A DNA stretch of 22,249 nucleotides from Spirochaetota bacterium (GCA_963205035.1 CAUJII010000002.1:1-22249); one strand, 5' to 3'; shown: positions 1-8,068, numbered from the stretch's first letter. Numbers and translations: made by a program. The notes: a model not told the origin generated them from the letters alone.

Positions 1-309
1 AGAGTCAACGTCGATCTTATGGGGCGGACCTTCACCATCAAAGGTGACGCAGACCCAGAATATATGGCGGATGTCGCAAGTTATGTGAACGCGAAAATTG
101 TCGAAATGCGAAAACTCACGGCAAACGATCAGACAAAATTACTCTTGCTCACGGCGTTAAATTTGGCAGATGAACTTTTCCAAGCGCGTCGAGGAATTCA
201 AGTCTCTGCGCACGACGCTCAGCAGATTGAAAGACGCACACAGGCTCTCTTAGAAATGTTAGAATCCGGTTTGGTGGGGCAATACACCCCACCTGTGCGC
301 GAGAACTGA
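1..309 (+). CDS. zapA: Cell division protein ZapA, 5' end outside the window
   Basis: ZapA is a small cytoplasmic protein that binds FtsZ and promotes bundling of its filaments at the division ring. The frame is open from base 1 and reads RVNVDLMGRTFTIKGD before the rest of the protein. This matches the usual ZapA N-terminus (V-x-V-x-hydrophobic-G-x-x-F/Y-x-I-x-G), so the ATG at 19 is probably internal and the true start lies upstream. The motif EYMADVASYVNAKI follows, where the family has EY-x-x-LA-x-YVD-x-KI. The C-terminal half is a helical, coiled-coil-like stretch rich in Glu, Gln and Arg, as in the family dimerisation helix. About 102 residues are visible, near the usual full length. 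The stop at 307-309 is one base from the convergent mlaC stop. Confidence 0.85.
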   Translation, partial: RVNVDLMGRTFTIKGDADPEYMADVASYVNAKIVEMRKLTANDQTKLLLLTALNLADELFQARRGIQVSAHDAQQIERRTQALLEMLESGLVGQYTPPVREN

Positions 310-310
310 C

Positions 311-892
311 TTATTTTTTATAGCGCGCTATCAGTTTGTTGAGTTCTGTCATGAGGCCCTTGAATTGGCGCTCTTTCAAAACTTGCGAAAATTGTGAGCG
401 GTAAGTGCTCGAAAGTCTGATGCCTTCGACTTCAAAATCATAGATAAACCAACGGCCGTCTTTCAGAGTCAAGAAGTAGTTTGCTTTCGCCATCTTGCCT
501 TTATATGCAAAAAGAGTCTCGACAGTCGCACGCGAGCCTTTCACAATTTGGCCCGCATATTCGACTTTGTTGCGTTCGTACTTATCGATTTTATCGAGGT
601 AGAACTCTAAGACAAATTGCCCGAATTTTTGTGTAAATTCCTGTTTTTGTTCGGGCGTGAGCCGTCTGAAATCGGATTTAAGTGTGTTTGACGCCATGCG
701 GTCTAAATCAAAATTTTCTTCGTAGAGTCTTGAAATCCGTCGGCGCTTTTCTTTGAGCGATGCGCTTCCATCGAGAACTTTTTGCACCTGCGTCACAGCG
801 TTCTTCACCACTTCCTGAGCATCGCCCGCCCACGAAGCCGAAGCAAATAAACAGAACACAATCAATGTCGAAACTAAAGAAAATCTTCGCAT
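311..892 (-). CDS. mlaC: MlaC/Ttg2D-type periplasmic phospholipid-binding protein
   Basis: MlaC shuttles phospholipids across the periplasm between outer-membrane MlaA and the inner-membrane MlaFEDB ABC transporter. The 193-residue product starts with a clear signal peptide: basic MRR, a hydrophobic run, then a cleavage site near SWA/GD at about residue 22. The mature part carries the family pattern: a helical N-terminal segment with FDLDRMA, then LTPEQKQEFTQKFGQFVLEFYLDKIDKY, then a beta-rich domain with the block DGRWFIYDFEVEGIRLSSTYRSQF. Length is close to the family norm of roughly 200 residues. The gene starts 5 bases after the mlaA stop, so the two are almost certainly co-transcribed. 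A purine-rich AAGGAAG in the mlaA tail may be its ribosome binding site. Confidence 0.88.
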   Translation of the reverse strand: MRRFSLVSTLIVFCLFASASWAGDAQEVVKNAVTQVQKVLDGSASLKEKRRRISRLYEENFDLDRMASNTLKSDFRRLTPEQKQEFTQKFGQFVLEFYLDKIDKYERNKVEYAGQIVKGSRATVETLFAYKGKMAKANYFLTLKDGRWFIYDFEVEGIRLSSTYRSQFSQVLKERQFKGLMTELNKLIARYKK

Positions 893-897
893 GCGTC

Positions 898-1710
898 TCA
901 GTCTTCCTTTCGGATGTTCTGTAAATAAATATCGCGAATGAACGAATAAGAATCAATCGCGTCGCGGACGAGTTCGTCATAAGCCTTGGGGTTAAACGAC
1001 GCATCGTTCACAGCGCGAACGGTGTACGTGCCCGCGACTATTCCGAAATCAACCCAAAGCGTCTTAGGCTTGATGTAGACGGGAACCAGCACAGCCTGAG
1101 GTTGTAAAAAAATATCGCCGGTAAAACCCAATGTACCGCGCAGAGTGTGCGGTCCGATAAAAGGCCACACGACATAAGGCCCTTCGGGAATCCGCCATGT
1201 GCGCAAAGTCTTGTCGGTATTGCTTTCGCCTTTCTCTATCTCAAAAATTTCGTTTGCCGCGTCGTAAAAACCCAGCATGCCCACGGTGCCGTTGACGATA
1301 AATTGCGCTGTCTCTTTTCCGGCGCCTTTGAAGTTTGCTTGCAGCAGGTTGTTCACAAGCCTGCCCGGAGTATAAGCCCACGAAAAAAAATTTTGAACCC
1401 CCTTCCGAATGAATGAAGGCAGGATGAACTGCCATGCTTCAGCTGTGGGATTTATCAAGTAACGGATAAAAAATTCGTTAAACGAATGCATCGGCCGATT
1501 GAAGGCCTCGAGCGGGTCGCTTACTGTATAGTCCGCTTCGTCGTCGGTATCGAAGGAAGCGTCGTCTGCCTGTTCGGTGGAGTTCTTCGGGTTTTGAGCG
1601 TTTTCGGTTAATTGACCAGTGGGGGAACTCTCCCGTTTAGAGGTGCTCGAACACGCAAAAAGCAAAAGGGTAAAAAGCAGGACTTCAAACAAATAGATGG
1701 AACGCACCAC
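898..1710 (-). CDS. mlaA: MlaA/VacJ-family outer-membrane lipoprotein
   Basis: MlaA removes mislocalised phospholipids from the outer leaflet of the outer membrane and passes them to MlaC. The 270-residue product has a lipoprotein signal peptide with a loose lipobox, LLLFAC, putting the lipidated cysteine at residue 20. A Ser/Glu/Asp-rich linker of about 40 residues follows, then the hallmark DPLEAFNRPMHSFNEF at 65-80. The rest matches the family: NFFSWAYTPGRLVNNLLQ, FIVNGTVGMLGFYDAA and the GPYVVWPFIGPHTLRGTLGFTGD block near residues 187-209. It heads a two-gene minus-strand operon with mlaC. No transporter genes (mlaF, mlaE, mlaD) are visible in the window. Its start lies only 71 bases from the ATG of the divergent regulator gene, so both promoters must share that short gap. 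Confidence 0.9.
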   Translation of the reverse strand: MVRSIYLFEVLLFTLLLFACSSTSKRESSPTGQLTENAQNPKNSTEQADDASFDTDDEADYTVSDPLEAFNRPMHSFNEFFIRYLINPTAEAWQFILPSFIRKGVQNFFSWAYTPGRLVNNLLQANFKGAGKETAQFIVNGTVGMLGFYDAANEIFEIEKGESNTDKTLRTWRIPEGPYVVWPFIGPHTLRGTLGFTGDIFLQPQAVLVPVYIKPKTLWVDFGIVAGTYTVRAVNDASFNPKAYDELVRDAIDSYSFIRDIYLQNIRKED

Positions 1711-1781
1711 AGTCGAGTTCTTTTTTTGTGAGGGCGCGCCAACTAATTCTTTGCACCGTGTCTCTTTTTAACGCGTTGGAA

Positions 1782-2495
1782 ATGTTGCGCTCCAAAGACC
1801 CCCTTATCGAATTACACGACGTCGTTCTCTCGCTACTCGCACAGAATTCGAGCGCGTCATGCCTTCGCGCCATCGCAATGCGTGCGAGAGAATTCACGCA
1901 GGCAGTGAGCGTTTCTCTCTTTCTCTTAGATTGTGTGGGAGAAACCCTCGAACGCGCAGTTTTTTTGGGTGAGGAGGGCGCAGACTCAACGCCACAAAAA
2001 TTACGTTTGGGTGAGGGGGTTGCGGGCCGCTCCGCGCTTGTGGGAAAAGTGTTGCATGGCGAAGAAGCGATAAACGGAGGCAAAGCATCTTATTCGCAAA
2101 TTGCCGTGCCGCTGATGGTGACGAACCAGAGTTTTGGTGTATTAGTACTACTTTCAAAAATAAATTCGCCTTTTGAAGACGGCACCGAGGAATATCTGGA
2201 AACTCTTGCTAAGTATGGTTCTCAGGTTTTTACCTCGCTTCAGAAATTAGAAACGCTTTCTGAAGAACAAGAATCTACGCCACACTTTGAAATCGGCGAT
2301 TATCTGAAAGATCGCATTATGCACGCGGCACCGGGGACTATTTTTAGCTCTGTAATGAGAGATTTAGAACGTGAAGTCCTCCTCATCGTTCTGAGACAAA
2401 ATCATTTTAACAAGACTAAATCCGCCGAAGCATTGGGCCTCAACCGTGTCACTCTCGATAAGAAAATTCAGCAGTATGGCTTATACGAAGTTTAG
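1782..2495 (+). CDS. GAF-domain regulator with C-terminal Fis-type helix-turn-helix
   Basis: This is a predicted cytoplasmic DNA-binding sensor of about 237 residues. The first 150 or so look like a GAF domain: alternating helices and strands with SVSLFLLD, LRLGEGVAGRSALVGKVL and a final core strand QIAVPLMVTNQSFGVLVLLSK. The last 37 residues match the Fis/NtrC-type HTH (QNHFNKTKSAEALGLNRVTLDKKIQQYGL). There is no AAA+ sigma54-interaction domain between them, so it cannot be a classical sigma54 activator. The start is uncertain: ATG 1782 is chosen because it leaves room for the divergent mlaA promoter, but in-frame GTG codons at 1728 and 1758 are possible and none has a good ribosome binding site. 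The next gene begins 20 bases after its stop, suggesting one operon. The ligand is unknown. Confidence 0.72.
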   Translation: MLRSKDPLIELHDVVLSLLAQNSSASCLRAIAMRAREFTQAVSVSLFLLDCVGETLERAVFLGEEGADSTPQKLRLGEGVAGRSALVGKVLHGEEAINGGKASYSQIAVPLMVTNQSFGVLVLLSKINSPFEDGTEEYLETLAKYGSQVFTSLQKLETLSEEQESTPHFEIGDYLKDRIMHAAPGTIFSSVMRDLEREVLLIVLRQNHFNKTKSAEALGLNRVTLDKKIQQYGLYEV

Positions 2496-2515
2496 CCGAT
2501 ATTAGAAAGAGTAAA

Positions 2516-3502
2516 ATGGGCGCAAAAGTCGTAGTCTTCGAACCCGACGGGATCTATAAAACAATCCTCGAGAATATTTTGCTCAAGAACGGGTATAGTC
2601 CTTATTTCGCCGAGACTTCCGCCGAGTGCAAGGTCGTTGTCGACGAGGTAAAGCCCGCAATCATCATCGTCGATATCAAGGGGGCAAAGCTCCATAATTT
2701 TCGTATTTTGTCCGATTTGAAGGTTTTGAGTTCTGCCCCGATTATCATGACGACCGACGAGAAAGTTGACGACTACATGGAGGCATTGAACGAGAAGAAA
2801 GTGACGATTGTTCTCCCGAAGCCCCTCAAAGGGAGCGAACTTGCTAAGGTGCTTGCGAACCTCTTAACGATTGATCCACGCGTTTGGTTCGGCCTCGAAA
2901 GTTACATCCCCGATTTGAGAAAGATGCGTAAGGTCCAACTGAAACGCTCGACGCAAGTGCGCACTTGCATCAAGACCATCTTGAACGAGATGCACGTCTG
3001 GGGGTTTCGTTTCGAGCAAGAAGGCGAGATGGATCTTGTTTGGCAGGAGATCTTAATCAACGCAATTTATCACGCGCATGGTTACACTGCCGAAAAGAAA
3101 GAACGCATTCCCATTCAACTGCCCGAGCCATACGAAGTCACCGTAACTTATGGGGCGAGCGAGAACGCCTTTGGAATCGGAGTGCGCGACAATATGGGCA
3201 CGTTGACACCGGCAATTATTATCGACGCGCTGCGCCAGACCGTCGAGCAACAAAATTTGATTGAAAGGGCAGCGCAAACGGGCGAAGACATCTCAGGGCT
3301 TGTCTTGGATCGCGGTCGAGGGTTAGACCTCATTCGGCAGCTTTCAGGAGAGTATTATTTCATCATAAACCCCGGCGTTTCAACCGAAGTTATTATTATC
3401 TATGACCGGTATTATCAGAAAGACGATGCCGTCGGCTCTCTCAAAATTTTTGATCTTTCTTTCCATCGCTACAGCTCCTGTGTGGCCACAACAAATCGCT
3501 AA
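2516..3502 (+). CDS. Receiver domain fused to an HATPase (anti-sigma-kinase-like) domain
   Basis: The 328-residue product has an N-terminal response-regulator receiver (about 3-118) with the phospho-acceptor candidate Asp53 in IIIVDIK, Thr80 in PIIMTT, and Lys102 in LPKPLK. The acidic pocket reads FEPDG, so only Glu9 and Asp11 are acidic, not the usual adjacent pair. A linker and a GHKL/HATPase_c_2-like domain follow: N-box E178...N182 in DLVWQEILINAIYHA, G1 box DNMG (225-228), and G2 box DRGRGLDLI (265-273). No HisKA dimerisation and phosphotransfer helix is visible. This arrangement resembles RsbW/SpoIIAB-like kinases more than sensor kinases. A purine-rich GAAAGAG precedes the ATG. It lies 20 bases after the GAF-Fis gene, and its 3' end overlaps the next gene by 77 bases. 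The partner protein is unknown. Confidence 0.75.
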   Translation: MGAKVVVFEPDGIYKTILENILLKNGYSPYFAETSAECKVVVDEVKPAIIIVDIKGAKLHNFRILSDLKVLSSAPIIMTTDEKVDDYMEALNEKKVTIVLPKPLKGSELAKVLANLLTIDPRVWFGLESYIPDLRKMRKVQLKRSTQVRTCIKTILNEMHVWGFRFEQEGEMDLVWQEILINAIYHAHGYTAEKKERIPIQLPEPYEVTVTYGASENAFGIGVRDNMGTLTPAIIIDALRQTVEQQNLIERAAQTGEDISGLVLDRGRGLDLIRQLSGEYYFIINPGVSTEVIIIYDRYYQKDDAVGSLKIFDLSFHRYSSCVATTNR

Positions 3503-3797
3503 GGCCGGTTCTTCGGAAATACGGCGGATTGTCAAAATTTCTATCTATGGCCTCCACAGTGTAGAAGCTCAACATTCCTGCCTCAAGGCAATCAATCGGC
3601 AAAGAGTAAACCCGCTCGAATTAGCAGAAGGAGATTATGCCGGAGATTTCCAGATCGTTGTCGAGAAAAAACGCCCCGGCTACCAAGTGCGCATCGAGCG
3701 TGACGGCACGCCACTGCGCACGGGACGTGCGCTGCACGAGTACGAAGTCTGCATCGCCGTGGCGGTCATCACGCGTGAAACGATTTCAGATCGTTAG
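3426..3797 (+). CDS. Small secreted protein of unknown function
   Basis: I do not recognise this family. From ATG 3426 the product is 123 residues and begins with a credible signal peptide, MPSALSKFLIFLSIATAPVW, with cleavage likely near AKA/GSS. The mature part is about 95 residues, predicted mostly beta with two cysteines (in SCLKAIN and EVCIAVAV). These could form a disulfide in the periplasm. An in-frame ATG at 3402 would add eight residues ahead of the signal peptide and fits less well. The first 77 bases lie inside the 3' end of the receiver-HATPase gene in a different frame, so translation may be coupled. A short purine run, AGAAAG, precedes the start. The fusion gene's last 25 residues look unstructured where they overlap, which supports this frame being the constrained one. 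Confidence 0.55.
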   Translation: MPSALSKFLIFLSIATAPVWPQQIAKAGSSEIRRIVKISIYGLHSVEAQHSCLKAINRQRVNPLELAEGDYAGDFQIVVEKKRPGYQVRIERDGTPLRTGRALHEYEVCIAVAVITRETISDR

Positions 3798-3861
3798 AGT
3801 TTAGGCATCCCTCGGCAGATAATCCACTCGACGCAGTGAATCGCTGCGCGCAAAAGAACCC

Positions 3862-4788
3862 ATGGTAAAAAGCCCAAACGACCCGCGTACACGCTGGATC
3901 ATGCAAGCCATCGGGCAGGGAGTCCGGCTTGCGTTTAACCCCAAGGTGCCTCGCCCGATTGTTCAAGCTCTTCTCAATCGGTTAGGAAATATCGCGCCAC
4001 CCGCGCCCCAGGTCGCGCTCAGCGAACACAAGCTCGACAACCTCGCGTACGATTTTTGGACACCCGAAAATCTCATCCCCGGTCGACTCCTCATTTACAG
4101 CCACGGTGGCGGGTACACGCTCTTTTCGCACAAAACCCACCGTACACTCGTCTCACGCTTGGCGCATGAGTTCCGTGCGCAGGCTTTGGTTTACGATTAC
4201 AGACTCGCGCCTGAGCACATCTTCCCAGCACCCGTCGAAGATGCGTTGAGCGTCTACCGCTTTGCTCTCTCTCTTGGCTATGACCCCCAGAACATCATCG
4301 TCGCTGGCGATTCAGCAGGCGGTGGCCTCACTTTCGCGTTGCTTTTGGCCGCGCGTGATCAGGGGCTTCCGCTTCCCGGCCTCGCTGTGGGACTTTCCCC
4401 GTGGGTCGATCTGACGTTCAGCGGCAAGAGTTTCACCGAGAATGCACCCAAGGATGTGATGCTTTCTCCCAAAGGCACCAGACACTTCAAAGAAATTTAT
4501 CTTAAAGGCGCGGATGCAAAACACCCTTATGCTTCTCCGCTCTTTGGTAACTTGAAGCACTTTCCCCCGGTGATGCTGCAAGCGGCAGACGACGAAATTT
4601 TGCGCGACGACGCGGTCAACTTTGCGGAGGCCATCAAGAAAGCGGGAGGCAAAGTCTCCTTAGATATTTGGCCGGGGCTTTTCCATGTGTTCGAGTTCGC
4701 ATGGCGTTTCTTGCCGCAAGCGGAAAAGGCAATCGTTCGCTTGGGAGATTTTGTGCGCGAACACTTCGATAACGCTTCAAAGGGATAA
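3862..4788 (+). CDS. Alpha/beta hydrolase, hormone-sensitive-lipase (GDXG) family esterase
   Basis: This is a predicted carboxylesterase or lipase of 308 residues. The HSL-family signature is complete: oxyanion-hole HGGGY at 81-85, YRLAPEH at 113-119, the nucleophile elbow GDSAGG at 149-154 with Ser151, an acid in ADDEILRDD (Asp243 or Asp244), and His275 in GLFHVF. The VEDA block at 125-128 is also typical. No signal peptide is evident, so it probably acts in the cytoplasm or loosely at the membrane. The natural substrate cannot be told from sequence; short-chain acyl esters are usual for the family. It starts 64 bases after the previous gene and its stop is 23 bases before the next one, so it probably heads the three-gene run that ends with the MrfA-like helicase. 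Confidence 0.85.
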   Translation: MVKSPNDPRTRWIMQAIGQGVRLAFNPKVPRPIVQALLNRLGNIAPPAPQVALSEHKLDNLAYDFWTPENLIPGRLLIYSHGGGYTLFSHKTHRTLVSRLAHEFRAQALVYDYRLAPEHIFPAPVEDALSVYRFALSLGYDPQNIIVAGDSAGGGLTFALLLAARDQGLPLPGLAVGLSPWVDLTFSGKSFTENAPKDVMLSPKGTRHFKEIYLKGADAKHPYASPLFGNLKHFPPVMLQAADDEILRDDAVNFAEAIKKAGGKVSLDIWPGLFHVFEFAWRFLPQAEKAIVRLGDFVREHFDNASKG

Positions 4789-4811
4789 ATACCACAGAGA
4801 AAACACGGCGA

Positions 4812-5804
4812 ATGAGCGTCTATCGAAAAAACTTCTCGGTGAATGAATGGCAACGGCATTTCATACCGTTTGAAGAAGACGCCGCCGGCCGCTCGTGGCT
4901 CATGCCTTATCTTTTTTTTCAGGGGAAAAGAGACGCGCCGAAGGTGACTCTCATCGCGGCGATCCACGGCGACGAACTGAATGGAGTGCGCATGCTGCAC
5001 GAGCTCATGTCGGTTCTCGAAGAAAGACAAAGCGCCATCGAAGGCTCTCTCTGCATTGTGCCGATTGCAAACCTCATGGGCTATGCAAACCACTCGCGGT
5101 ATTTGCCCGACCGGCGCGATTTGAACCGAATGTTTCCAGGCGTAGAAGACGGTAGCGAAGGCACACGGCTTGCGCACTTTATCTGGGAAAATTTTATTGA
5201 AGACGCCGACTGCATTATCGACGTGCATTCGGGGAGCTACAACCGTTGGAATTACCCGCACTTGCGCGGCAACATGAAAGACGGCGCGATGCTTCGTTGG
5301 GCAAGCCGTCTGAACCATGCCATTATTTTGTCGAGCGCAGGCGTTGTTGGTAGTTTACGCAAGGAAGCGGGTAAATGCGAGAAGAGAGTATTTTTATTAG
5401 AAGCCGGAGAGGCGGGTCGATTTGAAAAACAAATCCTGCGCATGGGATTGATAACGCTTCTCGAACTCTTGATCGCATTGGACGTCGTGCGTGAAGAAAC
5501 TTTTACAGATATTCTTTCCCCTTCGCAGATAGTGCGTGACGCGGGAGAGATACCACGCGGATTTTACCGCAAAGGGATTTGGCAAAGAGCCAAGCATGCG
5601 GGGCTTTTTATTCCAGAAGTTCAGCCCGGCGACAAAGTTGTCGAAAATCAGAGGCTCGGTTTTATTACCGACCTTTTTGGCGAGAAGCGCGCTGAGATTC
5701 TCTCTGCAAAAACGGGGCTTATTTTAGGCATGCATTTGCACCCGCAGGTTGTGCCGGGCCGGGCGCTTTTCCATACTGCGTACGACTTTCACGAACTCAC
5801 ATGA
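4812..5804 (+). CDS. Succinylglutamate desuccinylase/aspartoacylase-family zinc hydrolase
   Basis: This belongs to the AstE/AspA branch of M14-like zinc carboxypeptidases, which cleave N-acyl amino acids or related amides. In the 330-residue product the zinc site is visible: His52 and Glu55 in AAIHGDELNG, and His138 in IIDVHSG. The substrate-binding DRRDLNRMFPG lies at 99-109 and the catalytic acid is probably Glu196 in LLEAGE. A C-terminal beta domain, GLFIPEVQPGDKVVENQRLGFITD, is the lipoyl-like module common in this family. The exact substrate is unknown; context gives no arginine-degradation (ast) genes, so desuccinylation of succinylglutamate is not supported. Its stop overlaps the start of the helicase gene in an ATGA arrangement, which implies translational coupling with that gene. 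Confidence 0.8.
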   Translation: MSVYRKNFSVNEWQRHFIPFEEDAAGRSWLMPYLFFQGKRDAPKVTLIAAIHGDELNGVRMLHELMSVLEERQSAIEGSLCIVPIANLMGYANHSRYLPDRRDLNRMFPGVEDGSEGTRLAHFIWENFIEDADCIIDVHSGSYNRWNYPHLRGNMKDGAMLRWASRLNHAIILSSAGVVGSLRKEAGKCEKRVFLLEAGEAGRFEKQILRMGLITLLELLIALDVVREETFTDILSPSQIVRDAGEIPRGFYRKGIWQRAKHAGLFIPEVQPGDKVVENQRLGFITDLFGEKRAEILSAKTGLILGMHLHPQVVPGRALFHTAYDFHELT

Positions 5805-8068
5805 ATTTAGAACAATATCTCGACGAATTAAAACAGAACGAAGCGCAAAACATCCGCGCAATCATAGAGCGCGCAGAAAAGAAAGCACAGTATAGAGAAA
5901 TTCCCAGAGTTGTTGCGCCTGAAATCCGTGCGGCGCTCAAGAAACGCGGCATTGAAAAACTTTATTCGCACCAAGCCGAAGCGCTGGAACATTATCTTGC
6001 CGAGCGAGACTTTGTCGTGACGACGCCGACAGCTTCGGGGAAAACGCTTTGCTATCTTTTGCCCATCTTGCAAAAAAAGTTACAACGCGCGCAGAGCAAG
6101 CATATATTTCTTTTTCCAACGAAGGCGTTGGCGCAAGACCAGTTGGCGACGTACCGTGGCTTTGCAGAAGATTTGGAGCGGCCGTGGAATATAAATACTT
6201 TCGACGGCGACACTCCCGAAGCAGAGCGGCGTCAAGTTAGAAAGTCGGGCGACTTCATTTTAACAAACCCTGATATGCTGCATTCGGGGATTATGCCACA
6301 CCACACGCTCTGGAAATCGTTCTTCGAGAATTTAGAGACGATTGTCATCGACGAGATGCACACGTACATCGGTGTCTTTGGCTCTCACGTCGCGAACGTC
6401 TTGCGTCGGCTCAACCGGCTGCTCAAGCACTATGGCGCAAGACCGCGTTACATTTTTTGCTCGGCGACGATTGCGAATCCCTCCGAACTTGCGGAAAGTC
6501 TCTCTGAGCGGGAGTTTGCAACAGTAACAGAATCGGGAGCCCCCGAAGGAAAAAAATATTTTGTTTTTTACAACCCGCCGTTCTATCCCAAACTCCAAGT
6601 CGCCGAATCGCCGTACAAGGCTGCGGCGAGGCTCGGTGCGGGGCTCGTGCGCAATTCGATTGCGACGATCTTCTTCGCACGTTCTCGCAACCGAGTCGAG
6701 TTGCTCACGCAATACTTGAAGACGCGCCTTCCAGAAAGTCTTTCTCATAAAGTGCGCGGGTACCGGGGCGGGTTCTTGCCGCTCGAACGGCGCAAGATAG
6801 AACGTTCGCTACGCGAGGGCACAACGTTAGGTGTTGTCTCGACCAACGCCCTCGAACTCGGCATCGACATCGGGTCCTTGAACGCCGTCGTGTCGGTGGG
6901 GTACCCCGGAAGGTTGAGCTCGCTCTACCAGCAGTTTGGTCGAGCAGGGCGTCTTAAAGAACCCTCGCTTGCAGTTCTTATCGCATCGCCTTCAGCACTC
7001 GATCAATATTTAATCCGCAACCCGAACTATCTTTTTGAAAGCCAAGGCGAGGCGGCGATTGTGAATCCCGACAACCTCCTCATCTATCAAGACCAACTCA
7101 AGTGCGCCGCTTATGAGTTGCGATTTGAAGCAGGCGATAAATTTGGTGGCTTTGTCGTCGACGAGTTCATGGAGCACTTGGCCGAAGAGCGTGTCATCAT
7201 AGAGAAACGCGGAGTGTATTTTTGGTCGAGCGATACATACCCGGCGGCGAATGTCTCGCTGCGTTCTGCTGCGACAGATAACTTTGTGATTGTCGACAAG
7301 ACACACCCCGGCGACGAACGTGTGATTGGCGAAATCGATTATTTTTCCGCTCCACTTTTTATTCACGACGAAGCCATCTACATGCACGCGGGGCGACATT
7401 ATTTTGTCGATGCTCTGCGGTGGGACGAACGCCGTGCCGAAGTCACTCAGGTTAAGAGCGACTATTATACCGATGCGCACGAAAAAGTGCACCGGAGTAT
7501 TCTACACCTCGATGAAGAGCGAGTCGACGGTAAATTGAAACTCCACTGGGGGGAAGTGACGCTTCGGCGGCAAGCTTACCTTTACAAAAAAATAAAAATC
7601 GAAACTTCGGAAAATTTAGGCTGGGGACAAATCCATACGCCTGAAATTGAAATGCACACGCAAGGCGCATGGTTCGATATTGAAAAAAGCGTGCTGCCGT
7701 TATTGGATGAAAAATTCCATAGCGCGCTCTTAACACGTTTTGCGTACCTTCTGAAGCAGCTCGCACCGCTTGTCGCTCTTTGCGACAGGCGCGACATCGC
7801 AGTCTCCTCGGCATACCGTGACGTGCAATTTGGAGAGAATGCAATCGTCTTTCACGATAATTACCCCGGTGGTGTCGGCTTAGCGCACAAGCTCGTGCAA
7901 AACCACGCGGCGCTATTTTTGCTGGCGCTGCAAACCGTTTCAGAATGCCCATGTGAAACGGGTTGCCCTTCGTGCATCGGCGTGTGGGATTCTACGGTCG
8001 ATGGCGATGTCGCGTTGCCTGACGATTTGAAAACGCCGGTGAGAGAACTCTTGCAAAGACTCGGATAG
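5801..8068 (+). CDS. mrfA: DEAD/DEAH superfamily 2 helicase, MrfA/YprA-like, with four-cysteine C-terminal domain
   Basis: MrfA in Bacillus subtilis is a 3'-5' DNA helicase that works with the exonuclease MrfB to remove mitomycin adducts. This 755-residue protein has that length and layout. Visible motifs are the Q-like YSHQAEAL (55-62), Walker A TASGKT (77-82), DEMH (184-187), SAT (221-223), STNALELGIDIG (347-358) and QQFGRAGR (377-384). The C-terminal DUF1998-type region ends in a cysteine cluster, SECPCETGCPSCIGVW, with Cys716, 718, 722 and 725 as likely metal ligands, preceded by HDNYPGGVGLAHK. No MrfB-like exonuclease gene follows. The start ATG overlaps the stop of the zinc-hydrolase gene. 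The helicase family call is firm; the exact DNA-repair role is inferred from the family. Confidence 0.85.
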   Translation: MNLEQYLDELKQNEAQNIRAIIERAEKKAQYREIPRVVAPEIRAALKKRGIEKLYSHQAEALEHYLAERDFVVTTPTASGKTLCYLLPILQKKLQRAQSKHIFLFPTKALAQDQLATYRGFAEDLERPWNINTFDGDTPEAERRQVRKSGDFILTNPDMLHSGIMPHHTLWKSFFENLETIVIDEMHTYIGVFGSHVANVLRRLNRLLKHYGARPRYIFCSATIANPSELAESLSEREFATVTESGAPEGKKYFVFYNPPFYPKLQVAESPYKAAARLGAGLVRNSIATIFFARSRNRVELLTQYLKTRLPESLSHKVRGYRGGFLPLERRKIERSLREGTTLGVVSTNALELGIDIGSLNAVVSVGYPGRLSSLYQQFGRAGRLKEPSLAVLIASPSALDQYLIRNPNYLFESQGEAAIVNPDNLLIYQDQLKCAAYELRFEAGDKFGGFVVDEFMEHLAEERVIIEKRGVYFWSSDTYPAANVSLRSAATDNFVIVDKTHPGDERVIGEIDYFSAPLFIHDEAIYMHAGRHYFVDALRWDERRAEVTQVKSDYYTDAHEKVHRSILHLDEERVDGKLKLHWGEVTLRRQAYLYKKIKIETSENLGWGQIHTPEIEMHTQGAWFDIEKSVLPLLDEKFHSALLTRFAYLLKQLAPLVALCDRRDIAVSSAYRDVQFGENAIVFHDNYPGGVGLAHKLVQNHAALFLLALQTVSECPCETGCPSCIGVWDSTVDGDVALPDDLKTPVRELLQRLG

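Noticed and set aside
4527..5318. 263-codon open frame on the minus strand
   Set aside because: It runs antisense to the esterase and zinc-hydrolase genes, both of which have full catalytic motifs. Its translation has no recognisable domain and is rich in Arg, His and Cys as shadow frames tend to be.
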